Origin: Platanthera guangdongensis | Taxonomy: Eukaryota > Streptophyta > Magnoliopsida > Asparagales > Orchidaceae | Assembly (NCBI GenBank): GCA_039583875.1 | Contig: CM077153.1 | Coordinates: 116,494,568-116,558,567, forward strand | Length of the DNA: 64,000 nt | Reading direction: 5' to 3' | Part shown: piece by piece, positions 53,961 through 62,999 of the stretch | Layout: each line of letters begins with the position of its first letter | How positions within the stretch are numbered: the stretch's first letter is position 1 | The notes under the pieces: generated by a model | What the model was told of the DNA's origin: nothing | What the model saw: the letters and a program-made list of their open reading frames with translations, nothing else | Databases searched by the model: none | Position numbers and translations under genes: made by a program

Positions 53961-55112
53961 TAAGATTTTCTGAAAATTGTTACATAATAACCTGCAATTA
54001 GTTTTAAATTTTTCTGATCAAGATTAGAGATTACTTGATCTGCTGATTCTTCATCAGAATCTGATTCTCCATCATATTCAGATTCTCTATCATGGCTGCT
54101 GCAAGATGCATTGATTGCCATCAAACAAAATTCCTTTGCCTTAGCCTCCTCTTCTTCTTCACTGGAGCTGGAAGATGTGGATTCATCTTGTGTTACTCCA
54201 TGTTTCAGCCACAAATCCTTTGTCCTTCTTTTTGTGCTTGCTGGAAGAGGGCTTGTAGTAATGCTTGCTTCTTGATTCCTTCTCTCTAGTAGGGGTTTGG
54301 TCATATCTTGGCTTGCTGTCATTTCTGGATGACTCCCTTCTGAAGTCCTTTGCCATATTATAAAATCTTTTAGCAAACATGCTCATCAGTTCTTCATTTG
54401 TTGATGCAGCCACTGTCTTCTCAGCAGCCTTAAAAGCAATGTTGTATTCTCTTCTTGCTGGAGGAGGAGTTCTTTGCTCTACTACTTCTCTGTTCTTGAT
54501 TAGCTGCTCATAAGATTTGAGCTTTCCCAGGAGAGATTCAGTTGAAATCTCATTCAAGTTTCTGGCCTCTTTGATTGGCCAAATCCTGGTATCCCATGAG
54601 CTTGGGAAGCACATTAGTATCTTGTCATTTACTTCAGTCAATGTGATTTCTTTATCCAAGGTTCTCAGCTCACTGATGATGGAGCTAAGCCTATTGTACA
54701 TCACTTCAACTGTTTCTTCTTCATGCTTTTTGAAGTTTTCATATTGAGTGATAAGATTTGATCTTCTATCTTTCCTTCCATCTGTTGAGCCAGCAACCAT
54801 GTGGTTTAGTGAGTCCCGGATTGCTTTTGCAGAGGTGCACTCAGCCACCTTCTGAAAGATGTCATCTGACATAGTCTGAGTCAATATGTTCATGGCTTTG
54901 GTATCAGCAAGCTTTAGCTTTTTCTGGGCATCTGTCCATTCAGATGATGGGACAGCATTTGTATTTGAAGATGTTGAAGCTTGAGGGGGACCTGTCAAAA
55001 TAGAATTAGATATATCTTCATCAATAGAGTTCATATACAATCTGATTCTTGCCTTCCAGATGGCAAACCTATTTAGGTTGCACACTGGAGGTCTAGTGCT
55101 TGCATAGTCCAT
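53960..55112 (-). pseudogene. Element K: gag, UBN2-type
   Basis: The ATG at 55112 gives MDYASTRPPVCNLNRFAIWK, with the Trp-containing N-terminal module, then LADTKAMNILTQTMSDDIFQ, TQYENFKKHEEETVEVMYNR, LMCFPSSWDTRIW and LLGKLKSYEQLIK, all typical of copia gag. The frame stops at 54183. The overlapping frame to 53960 carries the usual continuation, KEFCLMAINASCSSHDR with a Ser/Glu/Asp-rich stretch, so a one-base shift near 54190 breaks the gene. I see no zinc knuckle. The length to the break is 309 codons. Confidence 0.85.
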
Positions 55113-55222
55113 GTTCTGTGCTAATGCTGTGTATAAGATCTAAAGGGAAATAAATAAAATAAAAGTGTAGATCTAACAAAGGATCTTTGGTTCAAGGGTT
55201 AACTTGTCCAACCAAGGGAACC

Positions 55223-55234
55223 CCTCTGATACCA
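55223..55234 (-). other. Primer-binding site of element K (initiator tRNA-Met type)
   Basis: Plus strand CCTCTGATACCA is the complement of TGGTATCAGAGG, two bases from the 5' LTR. Confidence 0.9.
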
Positions 55235-55236
55235 AT

Positions 55237-56972
55237 TGAAAGTGAGGGTTAGATCTAATATACTCTAGAGGGGGGTGAATAGAGTATATGTGAAATAATA
55301 AAAATTATTACAGCTTTTGTTGTAAATTAAAAGTGTAGAATTAATACACTACCAAGCAATAAACCTAAAGCACAAGAACAAACACAAGCATAGCAAGAAC
55401 ACATGAAAAGGGGCAACTAGACGACACAAGAATATTATAGTGGTTCCTCAACCTGGGTACATCCACTCTTCTACCACCCTGGTAGGAATCCACTCAGGTT
55501 TTTGATCAGGTGCCTGACACCAATGGGTTTTGATCAGGTCCCCAAAAACCAACTCAAGTCCTTTGATCAGGAGACTTGCAACCATGAATCACTTTTGAAG
55601 GGAGATGACAACCCTTTATACAGGAGGGGGGAAGAGAGTGATGGAAGTGTTCTCTTTCTCAATATACAACTGAGAAGACTATGTGGATTTAAAGATGTTG
55701 TCAAAGCTCCCCCTGAGATTGAAAGGGGTTCAGGCTTGGAAGCTTTGCACAGGGTGATAGGCCTTCAGACTTTGAGCCTTGACCAGAGGAATCTTCAGGA
55801 GCTTCTGACTAATATGTTATTTGTTGTCCTTGAAGTTGTCCTGCAGAGATAAGGAAGAAGAAGACTCTTGATATTGTTTGATTGTTCTTCTTCTTCTTAT
55901 AGCTGATCTGCTTCTTTCCTCTGGCTTCTACTTTGTGTCCAGATACTGAGAGAGAGGGCCCAGAGAATGTATGATGCAGACTATTTTTCTTTGATCGTCT
56001 GACTGTGTGTTCTATTCTCTGTTGTGATTCATCTCCTCTCTCTGTATATATGTTCGGTTCTCTGTGTACTGTATTTTTGTTCTATCTTCTTCCCTGTAGT
56101 TGAATTCCGTAGACTTGATGATAGAAGAAACATTCCCGAGAGTGAAGATACTTTGGAAATTGATCCTCACTTAATTCTTCTGTAACTGTCCGTTTGAACG
56201 GCTATTTTCACTAGGAATGTTGACTGTAATTAATCCTCAATAAATTCTGCCAACTGTTACCGATTGCACAGAAATCGTCGGCCTGAACTTTCGTCGAGTT
56301 CATCGATCGTCGACCTGAGTTCTACATTCGTCGAACTCAGCTAGATTCGTCGAGCTGAATATCTTGTTTAAGATCTGCGTTCGTCGCCCGGAGCTTAGCT
56401 TCTGTGTTCGTCGAGCAGATGTCTGGCTGTCTTGAGTTCAGCGATCGTCGACCTGAGCTTTGAGTTCGTCGAGCTCATCTGGATTTCGTCGAGCTCAGCT
56501 CCTTACATAATTCGTCGACCTGAACATTGAGTTCGTCGAGCTCAGTATAGAGATTAACTCTGAGATCGTCGAGCTGAGCATGACAATCGTCGACCTGAGA
56601 ATTTTGCTTCTGTGAACTGTGTCGACAGATGTTATGTGGTGTCGACAAAAATCCTTCTTGTGTCGACTGAGCTAGTGTCGACTAATATTATCTGTGTCGA
56701 CTGATAGTCTGTTGTGTCGACACAAATCTTCTGGGTGTCGACACAGCCTCTCTGTGTGTCGACACAATTCTGTTACTAGTGTCAACACAGCTTCTTCAAA
56801 GTGTCGACACAATTGTGCTGAGTCTCTGACAGGCTGTTATAGGCTGATCCATGTGATATTGACTCTTGGCCTAGACAAAAGAAATAAACCTATGACCCTG
56901 ACTATATATTTTGGGTCAGTGTAAGCAAACCTAATAGTGATCCTTACCCAAATCATGACTGGGGTTCCAACA
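55237..56972 (-). mobile_element. 5' LTR of element K
   Basis: It is collinear with 51450-53188 with scattered substitutions. The dyad arrays are at about 56270-56815 and the conserved hairpin at 55439-55467. It is followed by the right TSD CAACG (56973-56977). Confidence 0.88.
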
Positions 56973-57166
56973 CAACGCAATGGGGAGCACCATGTGCTTC
57001 CCAGTAAAGTAGAGCGCAATTACGCACTACATCGAGCATATCGTGCACTTCATGTAAAAGTGAAGATCAAGTGAAATATAAACAATTATGAACTATTTGT
57101 GAAATACAAGTGCGTGAAAACGAGCCCAGATGAGTCCGAAAAACTCTATATAAATCGGACTCATCA

Positions 57167-58770
57167 CACCCCCATACTTAACCACTTGCTCACCCCGAGC
57201 AAATCATCCCTCAAGTGGACGAGAAAAAATAAATAAATGGCTTAGAAATTGTGAGGGCGGAGTACCATGTGAAGTTGCATGCTCACACTCATAAAAATGC
57301 AGTAGAAAAAATTCCTAATTATGCAAAATAGTTTATATTTTTCTAAAAGAGTATGCATATATTATTATTACTCAAAAATATAATCGCGATGAATATTTTG
57401 ATCATGCATAAGGAGAAATCAAACCAATCGCTGAGGTGAGCATTGCCAAAGACCGGGGCTCATGACAACCTCCAAAGAAATCCATCAATATCAGTGACCA
57501 TAAGCTCGTCCTTCCTCACTCTCTCCACGACACTGGTTTGGTTTAATGCACGAATTAGTAGGACTTTAGGTTCAGAATGGAGCTTGGGTTTAGGTAGGGT
57601 ATACAAAGATAAACATGATGGCTCGCACACCAAAACCAAATGAGCTAGCACAAAACACTATCCTCACAACACAATATAAAAGCAGGTGCACCACACCCCC
57701 ATACTTGAACTTTAAACTATGTGTGTGTGCACCGCCTACTCCCAAACACATTATTCACAAATATATTTTTTTCATTTCAACTTTCACACTATACTCTTTT
57801 TTCATTTTCATTTCAATTTCTTTTCACAACTTTTACACATATACTTTCTTTAGAGCACCACCACATATCCACAAAAACATCACCACAACAACACCCCAAA
57901 ATGAAAATCAAAACACAGCTAAAGATTAAATTTGGGTGTGTGGCTAGGACTGACTATTAGGCTTTGGCGAGATATTGGTGGAGTTGAATCAAAAGACAGG
58001 GTAGGCACAAAGGGGCTAGCGAGGATAGAGTTATAGGAGTGATACAAAAGATCAATCAGGCCAAAATGATGGCATGCATCACACTCGCGCGGAGGAACTA
58101 ACCTATACTCATGCTTCGAGAATAGCTTGGGCCAAGTTCTTAGCCACCGAATGAAATCATCCTTCCTCCCAACTCGAGCAATATGAGGCTAACGACCGAC
58201 TACACACATCCCTACGCTCGCATTTGATTCACATCAGATTCACCAATTTTTGAGTAGTATAAACAATATTTACGCAAATAGAAAAAAATAAACTAAGAGC
58301 ATAAAGACAAATTAATTCTACTTGGATTTCTACGTGAGATGTGAGCACTCGACTAAAAACAATGCATGAGTCAACATTTTAGTCCGTCTTACAATCCTAA
58401 GTCAGCACAGAAATTTTTTCAAATCACACAAAAGAAATGAATTAACTCACGACGCACAAACGGTTAAGCGCGCCCTCATATGGGTGTCGTGGTGTGCGAT
58501 GAATATGAAACTATACTAAACAAAACTAAAATAAAATAATTCTAGCATGCTATGAAATTGTGTGCGTGTAGTGGGTAATGAATGATGATTCTCCCCCAGA
58601 CTTAGGCTAAGCAATACTAAAAATGATAAAACAATAACAATAAAAATAAAAGCCAAGGAAGAGATTACCCAATGCTCAGCAATTGAGCATACCAGAAGAT
58701 TGGCGTGTAAACCAAGACAAAACAGCAGCATCTGTGAACCACAAAAGATACATGCAGGTAGTGGTGGGTA
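57167..58770 (-). other. 3' internal region of element J with three polypurine-like tracts
   Basis: No coding frame is credible in this AT-rich stretch. On the minus strand it holds GTTAAGTATGGGGGTG next to the LTR (57167-57182), GTTCAAGTATGGGGGTG at 57694-57710 and a weaker GCCTAAGTCTGGGGGAG at about 58591-58607. The first is the terminal tract. The region ends where hAT-like sequence starts. Confidence 0.55.
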
Positions 58771-58984
58771 AAAGGACAGGGCCCTATGGGCTGGCCCGGT
58801 AAAAGCCCTATTAGGCCCGGCCCGGGAAAAGCCCAGCCCGGGCCAAGGCCGAGCCCAGTTTTAGAGCCATTGTCCGGCCCGATACCCAACCCGGGCCGGG
58901 CAAAGCCTGTTTTTCGGGTCGGCCCGAGCCCAACCCCGGGCAAAGCACGGGCTAGGGCAGGGCAAAGCCCGGCCCAAAAAATTT

Positions 58985-59240
58985 AACGGCTCTTAATAAG
59001 AGTCGTTAATTAAACGGCTCTTAATAAGAGTCGTTAATTAAACGGCTCTTAATAAGAGTCGTTAATTAAACGGCTCTTAATAAGAGTCGTTAATTAAACG
59101 GCTCTTAATAAGAGTCGTTAATTAAACGGCTCTTATTAGAACCGTTAATTAAACAGCTCTTATTAGAGTCGTTAGCTGCTAACGGCTATTATTAGAGACG
59201 TTAGCTGCTAACGGCTCTAATAAGTGTCGTTAGCAGCCCT
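58985..59240. repeat. 28-bp hairpin array with AAACGG hexamers
   Basis: AACGGC recurs at 58985, 59013, 59041 and 59069 and on at 28-bp steps, decaying after about 59150. Most copies read TTAAACGGCTCTTA, so AAACGG is present once per unit. Each unit also pairs with itself (CTCTTA/TAAGAG within ACGG...TCGT). Confidence 0.85.
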
Positions 59241-59360
59241 GCCCCAACTATTGTACAACAATACAACAGGGTTATTGTACTGTTGTACAACAGTCAAAGC
59301 ATAGGGACTAGGCTGTCCAGCCTAGGACTAGGCTACATTAAAAAAAATAAAAAAAATTAT

Positions 59361-59457
59361 AAATCCCCCCTCTCTCACTCTCTCTATCTCATTCTCTCTC
59401 TCTGTCTCTCCCCAATCCGACCAGCACACCCCCCCCCCCCCACCCCCCACTCTCTCC

Positions 59458-59532
<75 letters not shown>

Positions 59533-59654
59533 CTCACTCTCTCTCACTCTCTCTCATTCTCTCATTCCCCCCAAGCCTAACCCGACCAGCCCCTCTCTCT
59601 CTCTCCAACTCTCTATCTCTCTCTCCCACTCACTCTCTCTCAATATCTCTCTCT

Positions 59655-59697
<43 letters not shown>
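59361..59697. repeat. (CT)n microsatellite
   Basis: Long CT tracts (for example 59460-59530 and 59655-59690) are interspersed with short unique bits and C-runs. An apparent Ser/Leu reading frame through it is an artefact. Confidence 0.95.
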
Positions 59698-59698
<1 letters not shown>

Positions 59699-59737
59699 GC
59701 AAGGCTCCCACTCACTCAATGATAGCATGACATTGTC

Positions 59738-59940
59738 CTCCTCAATGCTAGGGTCGCCTACTCAAAGTATGACTGTAGTGGTGGACCACAATCGTAAGGC
59801 GACAATTTGGGAGCATTTCGATAAGATTCAAGTTGTCGCGGAATTCAAGGTGTGATGCAAATTATGCTCGAAGTTGTTGACCCTTACGGGCAACTCGACA
59901 CTAGCAAGACACCTTAAGTCTTGTGTTTCGAGACAAGCTC
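59738..59940 (+). pseudogene. Element L: BED zinc-finger fragment of a hAT transposase
   Basis: The frame reads MTVVVDHNRKATIWEHFDKI, then VVAEFKV, a TGA at 59853-59855, then CKLCSKLLTLTGNSTLARHL and KSC. The W-x-H-F start, C-x2-C pair and final H/C pair fit the BED finger that plant hAT transposases use to bind DNA. The stop lies just before the first Cys. The sequence loses transposase character at about 59945. Confidence 0.75.
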
Positions 59941-59950
59941 CCAAGTCCAG

Positions 59951-60910
59951 TGTACAACCTCGTGTTCGCTGAGTGGGTCCACCAGGCAAGGAGAGCGGAC
60001 CAAGGCGACCTGTCCGCGCCAGAACAGCATGCGGCGAACTCAGAACGGTCAGCCCGCTCCCGCCAAAGTTAGGCGCTCAAGCTACGTGGGCTGGCCCACC
60101 CAGCCCGCGTCCGCCCGGGGTTCGTCGAACTGAGTCGGGCTTTCGCCAAACTGAGCTTGAGTAGAGATTGACGTTTGTCGAACAGAGATCGGCATTTTTC
60201 GAGCTAACCTCGGGAGTTAGAATCCTGGATTCGTCGAACTAAGCTCGGCGAACTCAATTCTTCTGGAATTCATTCTGTAATAAAAGTCCCAGACCGGCCA
60301 GCCCGCTCTCCCATAGGCGACCTGGCCGCCAACCCGCCTCAAAGCGAGGGTCGGCGGGCTGCGGCGGCCTGGCTCTCGCTCGCGCAAGGAGGGAAGGCGA
60401 TCTGCGGGAGCCATGTCGCGTCCGCCCCAGCGGGGTGGAGAGTTGCGGAGATCCGACCTCCAGATCCTTGGAACCTGCCCAGTGGGGCCCAGAGGTAGAA
60501 TTACCTGGGTGGCCTTGCCAGGGGTGCGAATAGCTTGTTAGAACAACGAAGTTACGATGTTGGCAGACCTAGTTGGGCTGCACCTAGCTGTTCAAAACAT
60601 CGGAGGTTGGTTATTTGCAGGTAGTCTTCAGAAAACTATAAATAAAATCCCAAGTGGCACCACAGAAGGCATGCTTACCAATGTTCAGATCTTCTTGCGC
60701 TTTTTGAGGTAGCCTTAGCTCGGCCTTTGGCTAAGGAGGGCAAGCGCTCTAAGATCTTCCGGGTGTGTGGTGGGACCTCCACGCCGAGCCATTGGGTCAG
60801 TTCCCCTATTCTCTTTCCCTTGTTGTTTGGCTCGCAGGAGAGAAGTAAGTGTGCGATCACCCCTTCCCCAAGGGTGAACTCCACTAGAGACCGAGTTTTC
60901 GATTTCAACA
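59951..60910 (+). mobile_element. 5' LTR of element M (Tat-like), left end tentative
   Basis: The right end, GATTTCAACA at 60910, is supported by the match to LTR E and by gag starting shortly after. The left end is put at TGTACAACC (59951) because BED sequence stops there; this is inferred. Inside are TTCGTCGAACTGAG-type copies (60115-60245), a TATA motif ACTATAAATA (60636-60645) and GGTGTGTGGTGGGACCTCC. The 20 bases after the LTR (TTTTGGTGTGGTGAGCG...) should hold the primer site, but I could not assign the tRNA. Confidence 0.6.
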
Positions 60911-60965
60911 TTTTGGTGTGGTGAGCGTGGAGAGTGGTCAGCACAGAAATTCTTCAGCAGTCTAG

Positions 60966-62401
60966 ATGGAAGGAGCAGGACAAGGCTCGGATAGGTCCGA
61001 CTCGCCACCCCCACCACCTCTGGCCATGGTGGGGATGTTCGAAGACTTCAGACAAGAGGTGATCAACCTCGTCAGGTTCGCACTCAGCGCGGGGGCCAAG
61101 TGCTCGACTCCAGCTGTTCCAATCACCGCCGCCCAAGCTTTAGGCGAGGATGCCCCAGCTCGGCGAGCTGGAAGGAGGTCGCCGAGGAAGGCAGAGGCTG
61201 CGAGCTCCCTGGGCGCGTGCTTTTCACGGGCTCGGCAAGCGGGGGCTGGTTCGGCTAGATGGGGGCGCGAGACACTAAAGCTCGCACAGCAGGGGGAGGC
61301 AGCCCCTTAAGCGATTTGGTTTCTTTTGCCCCAGTTCCAGAGGTGTTCAGGGAGCCCGAGATGTCCTACTACACCGGGAAGGGAGACCCGGTCCAGCACC
61401 TCTAGTGATTTGAGGACGTGGTCTCGATTCGACAGATGTCGGATGGATTCAAATGCAGACTCTTCGCCATCACTCTTAAGGAGAAGGCGAAACAGTGGTT
61501 CCACCAGCTACCGGCCAACTCCATTTACTACTTCGAGAATCTGCGCCAGGGGTTCATGCAGAGGTTCACCACCTCCAAGAGGAGGAAGGAGTAGGAGTCC
61601 CTGTTCCACATCAAGCAGGGGGTGAACGATACTTTGGGGAGCTACGTTGACCGGTTTCAGGAGGTCACCCAGGTCCAGGAAATGCCCTGGCATAGCCTGA
61701 TGATGGCCTTTACCTTAGGGCTGCAACAAGGTTTCTTCAGGATGGAACAGAAGAGAGTGTCGCCCCTCTCCTACGAAGAGCTGATTGAGAGGCCGACAAG
61801 TAAAGTCGACGGGGAGGCGTCGAACCCAGAATTTGGCCGGAAGCCGGTCAGGTGGTCCACGGAGGAGGAGAAGGAGCCACGGGGTGGCCGAGGTCAGGAG
61901 GAAAGGAGAGCTGAACCCCGGCAGAGGGAACAGCAGCAGCGAAAGGAGCAGCAGCAACATCAACAGTCCAGGTGGGGGCGTCAGGAGCCGGACCGTCGAC
62001 TGGGTTGGAGGCCGGAGTGGCAAGACAAGGGGCCGTGGAGAGGTTACCAGGGAAGGGACAACCGCCAGGGGGGCCAGGATCAGTTCCATTCTCCGGGTTG
62101 GAGGCAGGCCCAGAGACCTCGCCTCCCCGATCAAAATCAGGCTATGAATATAGCCATGGGGGAGAGGAGGAGAGCACCACAGAGAAGGAAAGAAGTCAGG
62201 GTGGAGTTGCCCTACTACAACTTCCACCAAGAGGAAGGGCACGCTACGGCCACGTGCCCGGAGTTTCTCGAGATAAGAGGAAATAGGGAGCAGTATCGGC
62301 AGCAAGGTCGCCAGGAGGTGAGGATTGAGGAGGTCCTGCCTCGGACGAAGGAGGATAGGTGTGAAGACCGGGTGGATGTCGGGACTTGGGGAGGGATCTG
62401 A
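60966..62401 (+). pseudogene. Element M: Tat-like gag
   Basis: The first frame starts MEGAGQGSDRSDSPPPPPLA and ends at TAA 61308-61310. A second frame carries the Ty3/gypsy gag core: EPEMSYYTGKGDPVQHL, then two stops (about 61402-61407), FEDVVSIRQMSDGFKCRLFA, KAKQWFHQLPANSIYYFENL, a TAG near 61591, and DTLGSYVDRFQEVTQVQEMP. A long Gln/Arg-rich part follows, ending with NFHQEEGHATATCPEF, a zinc-knuckle relic in which the first Cys positions are lost. The frame closes at 62401. Confidence 0.8.
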
Positions 62402-62455
62402 GTGATCCACGGGGGGGTTGGGATGGAAGCTTCCTGAAAGGCGAGCCTCCATACT

Positions 62456-62990
62456 ATGTACCGCTTGAGCGTTGGCTCCACATCTCAGACCCCACCCCCA
62501 GAAGAGAAGATTACCTTCTCGAAGAAAGATATGCTGGATCATGAGGATCCCTTCTGCGATGCGTTGGTCATCCAGACAGCCATCGAGAATTTCACCGGGT
62601 TCAGGATCCTCATTGACAACGGAAGCTCCGTCAACGTCATCTTCAAGAAGGCGTTCGACGCGATGAAAGTGGAGGCAAAGAGGGTGTTGGCCTCAGATGG
62701 GCCCCTGTTTGGGTTTTCGGGGGAGAGGAAGGAGGTAGAAGGAGGAGTGAGGCTACACGTTGCTCTTGGGGGCTGTCCTGGAACTGCAGGTTTGTCATCG
62801 TGGATGCCCACAGTAGCTACAATGTCATCTTCGGAAGGCCCCTCATCAACGCCTTCTGTTGCGTCCCCTCGTCCTTCCACCAGATCTTAAAGTTCAGCGC
62901 CGAAGGGATCTAGGTCCAAGTTCGGGGGGACCCCAAAGTGGCAAGAGAGAGCTACGTCACAGTCGTGAACTCCATCTCATGGCAGGAGGG
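62456..62990 (+). pseudogene. Element M: Tat-like protease region
   Basis: Visible motifs are KITFSKKDMLDHEDPFCDAL, VIQTAIENFTGFRILIDNGS and SVNVIFKKAFDAMKV. The ILIDNGSS motif is the aspartic protease active site (DTG/DSG/DGG in relatives). A shift near 62770 moves the frame to FVIVDAHSSYNVIFGRPLIN and FCCVPSSFHQILKFSAEG, the usual second half. A stop (TAG) follows near 62910. Confidence 0.8.
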
Positions 62991-62999
62991 GAAGAGGAG

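Larger units (their letters stand above)
51450..56972 (-). mobile_element. Element K: compact gag-only Sirevirus derivative
   Basis: This 5523-bp minus-strand insertion has LTRs of 1739 bp (51450-53188, 3') and 1736 bp (55237-56972, 5'), a perfect CAACG TSD, a good primer site (55223-55234) and a polypurine tract (53189-53202). The interior is only 2048 bp and encodes gag alone, so the element needs pol in trans. LTRs differ at few positions, which points to a fairly recent insertion. Confidence 0.92.
50062..57166 (-). mobile_element. LTR J (Ty3/gypsy-like, minus strand), split by element K
   Basis: On the minus strand the LTR starts TGATGAGTCCGA at 57166 and ends GGTATCAACA at 50062; without element K it is about 1.57 kb. 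A polypurine tract borders it at 57167-57182. The end region, with GGTGCACTTGCC, resembles LTR D (16849-16864), so J is probably a relative of D. The five bases before it, ATGGC (50057-50061), are a candidate TSD, but the far end of J is not visible. Confidence 0.7.
58775..59950 (+). mobile_element. Element L: 5' end of a hAT-like DNA transposon
   Basis: The left end is a G/C-rich terminal block (GGGCTGGCCCGG, GGCCCGGCCCGGG and similar, 58777-58975), like the ends of many plant hAT elements. A 28-bp hairpin array, a long (CT)n tract and a BED-finger coding segment follow. The right part is missing; LTR M appears to begin near 59951. The exact terminal inverted repeat and the 8-bp TSD could not be fixed. 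Confidence 0.6.

Noticed and set aside
58665..58943. 92-codon Gly/Pro-rich minus frame
   Set aside because: It arises from the GGCCCGG-rich terminal block of the hAT end and has no protein character.
59283..59855. 190-codon frame with a long Ser/Leu stretch
   Set aside because: It is translated (CT)n microsatellite. Only the last part, from about 59738, is real BED-finger sequence.
61715..62542. 275-codon minus-strand frame
   Set aside because: It is the antisense shadow of the Gln/Arg-rich gag of element M; its Leu/Pro-rich product has no motif.
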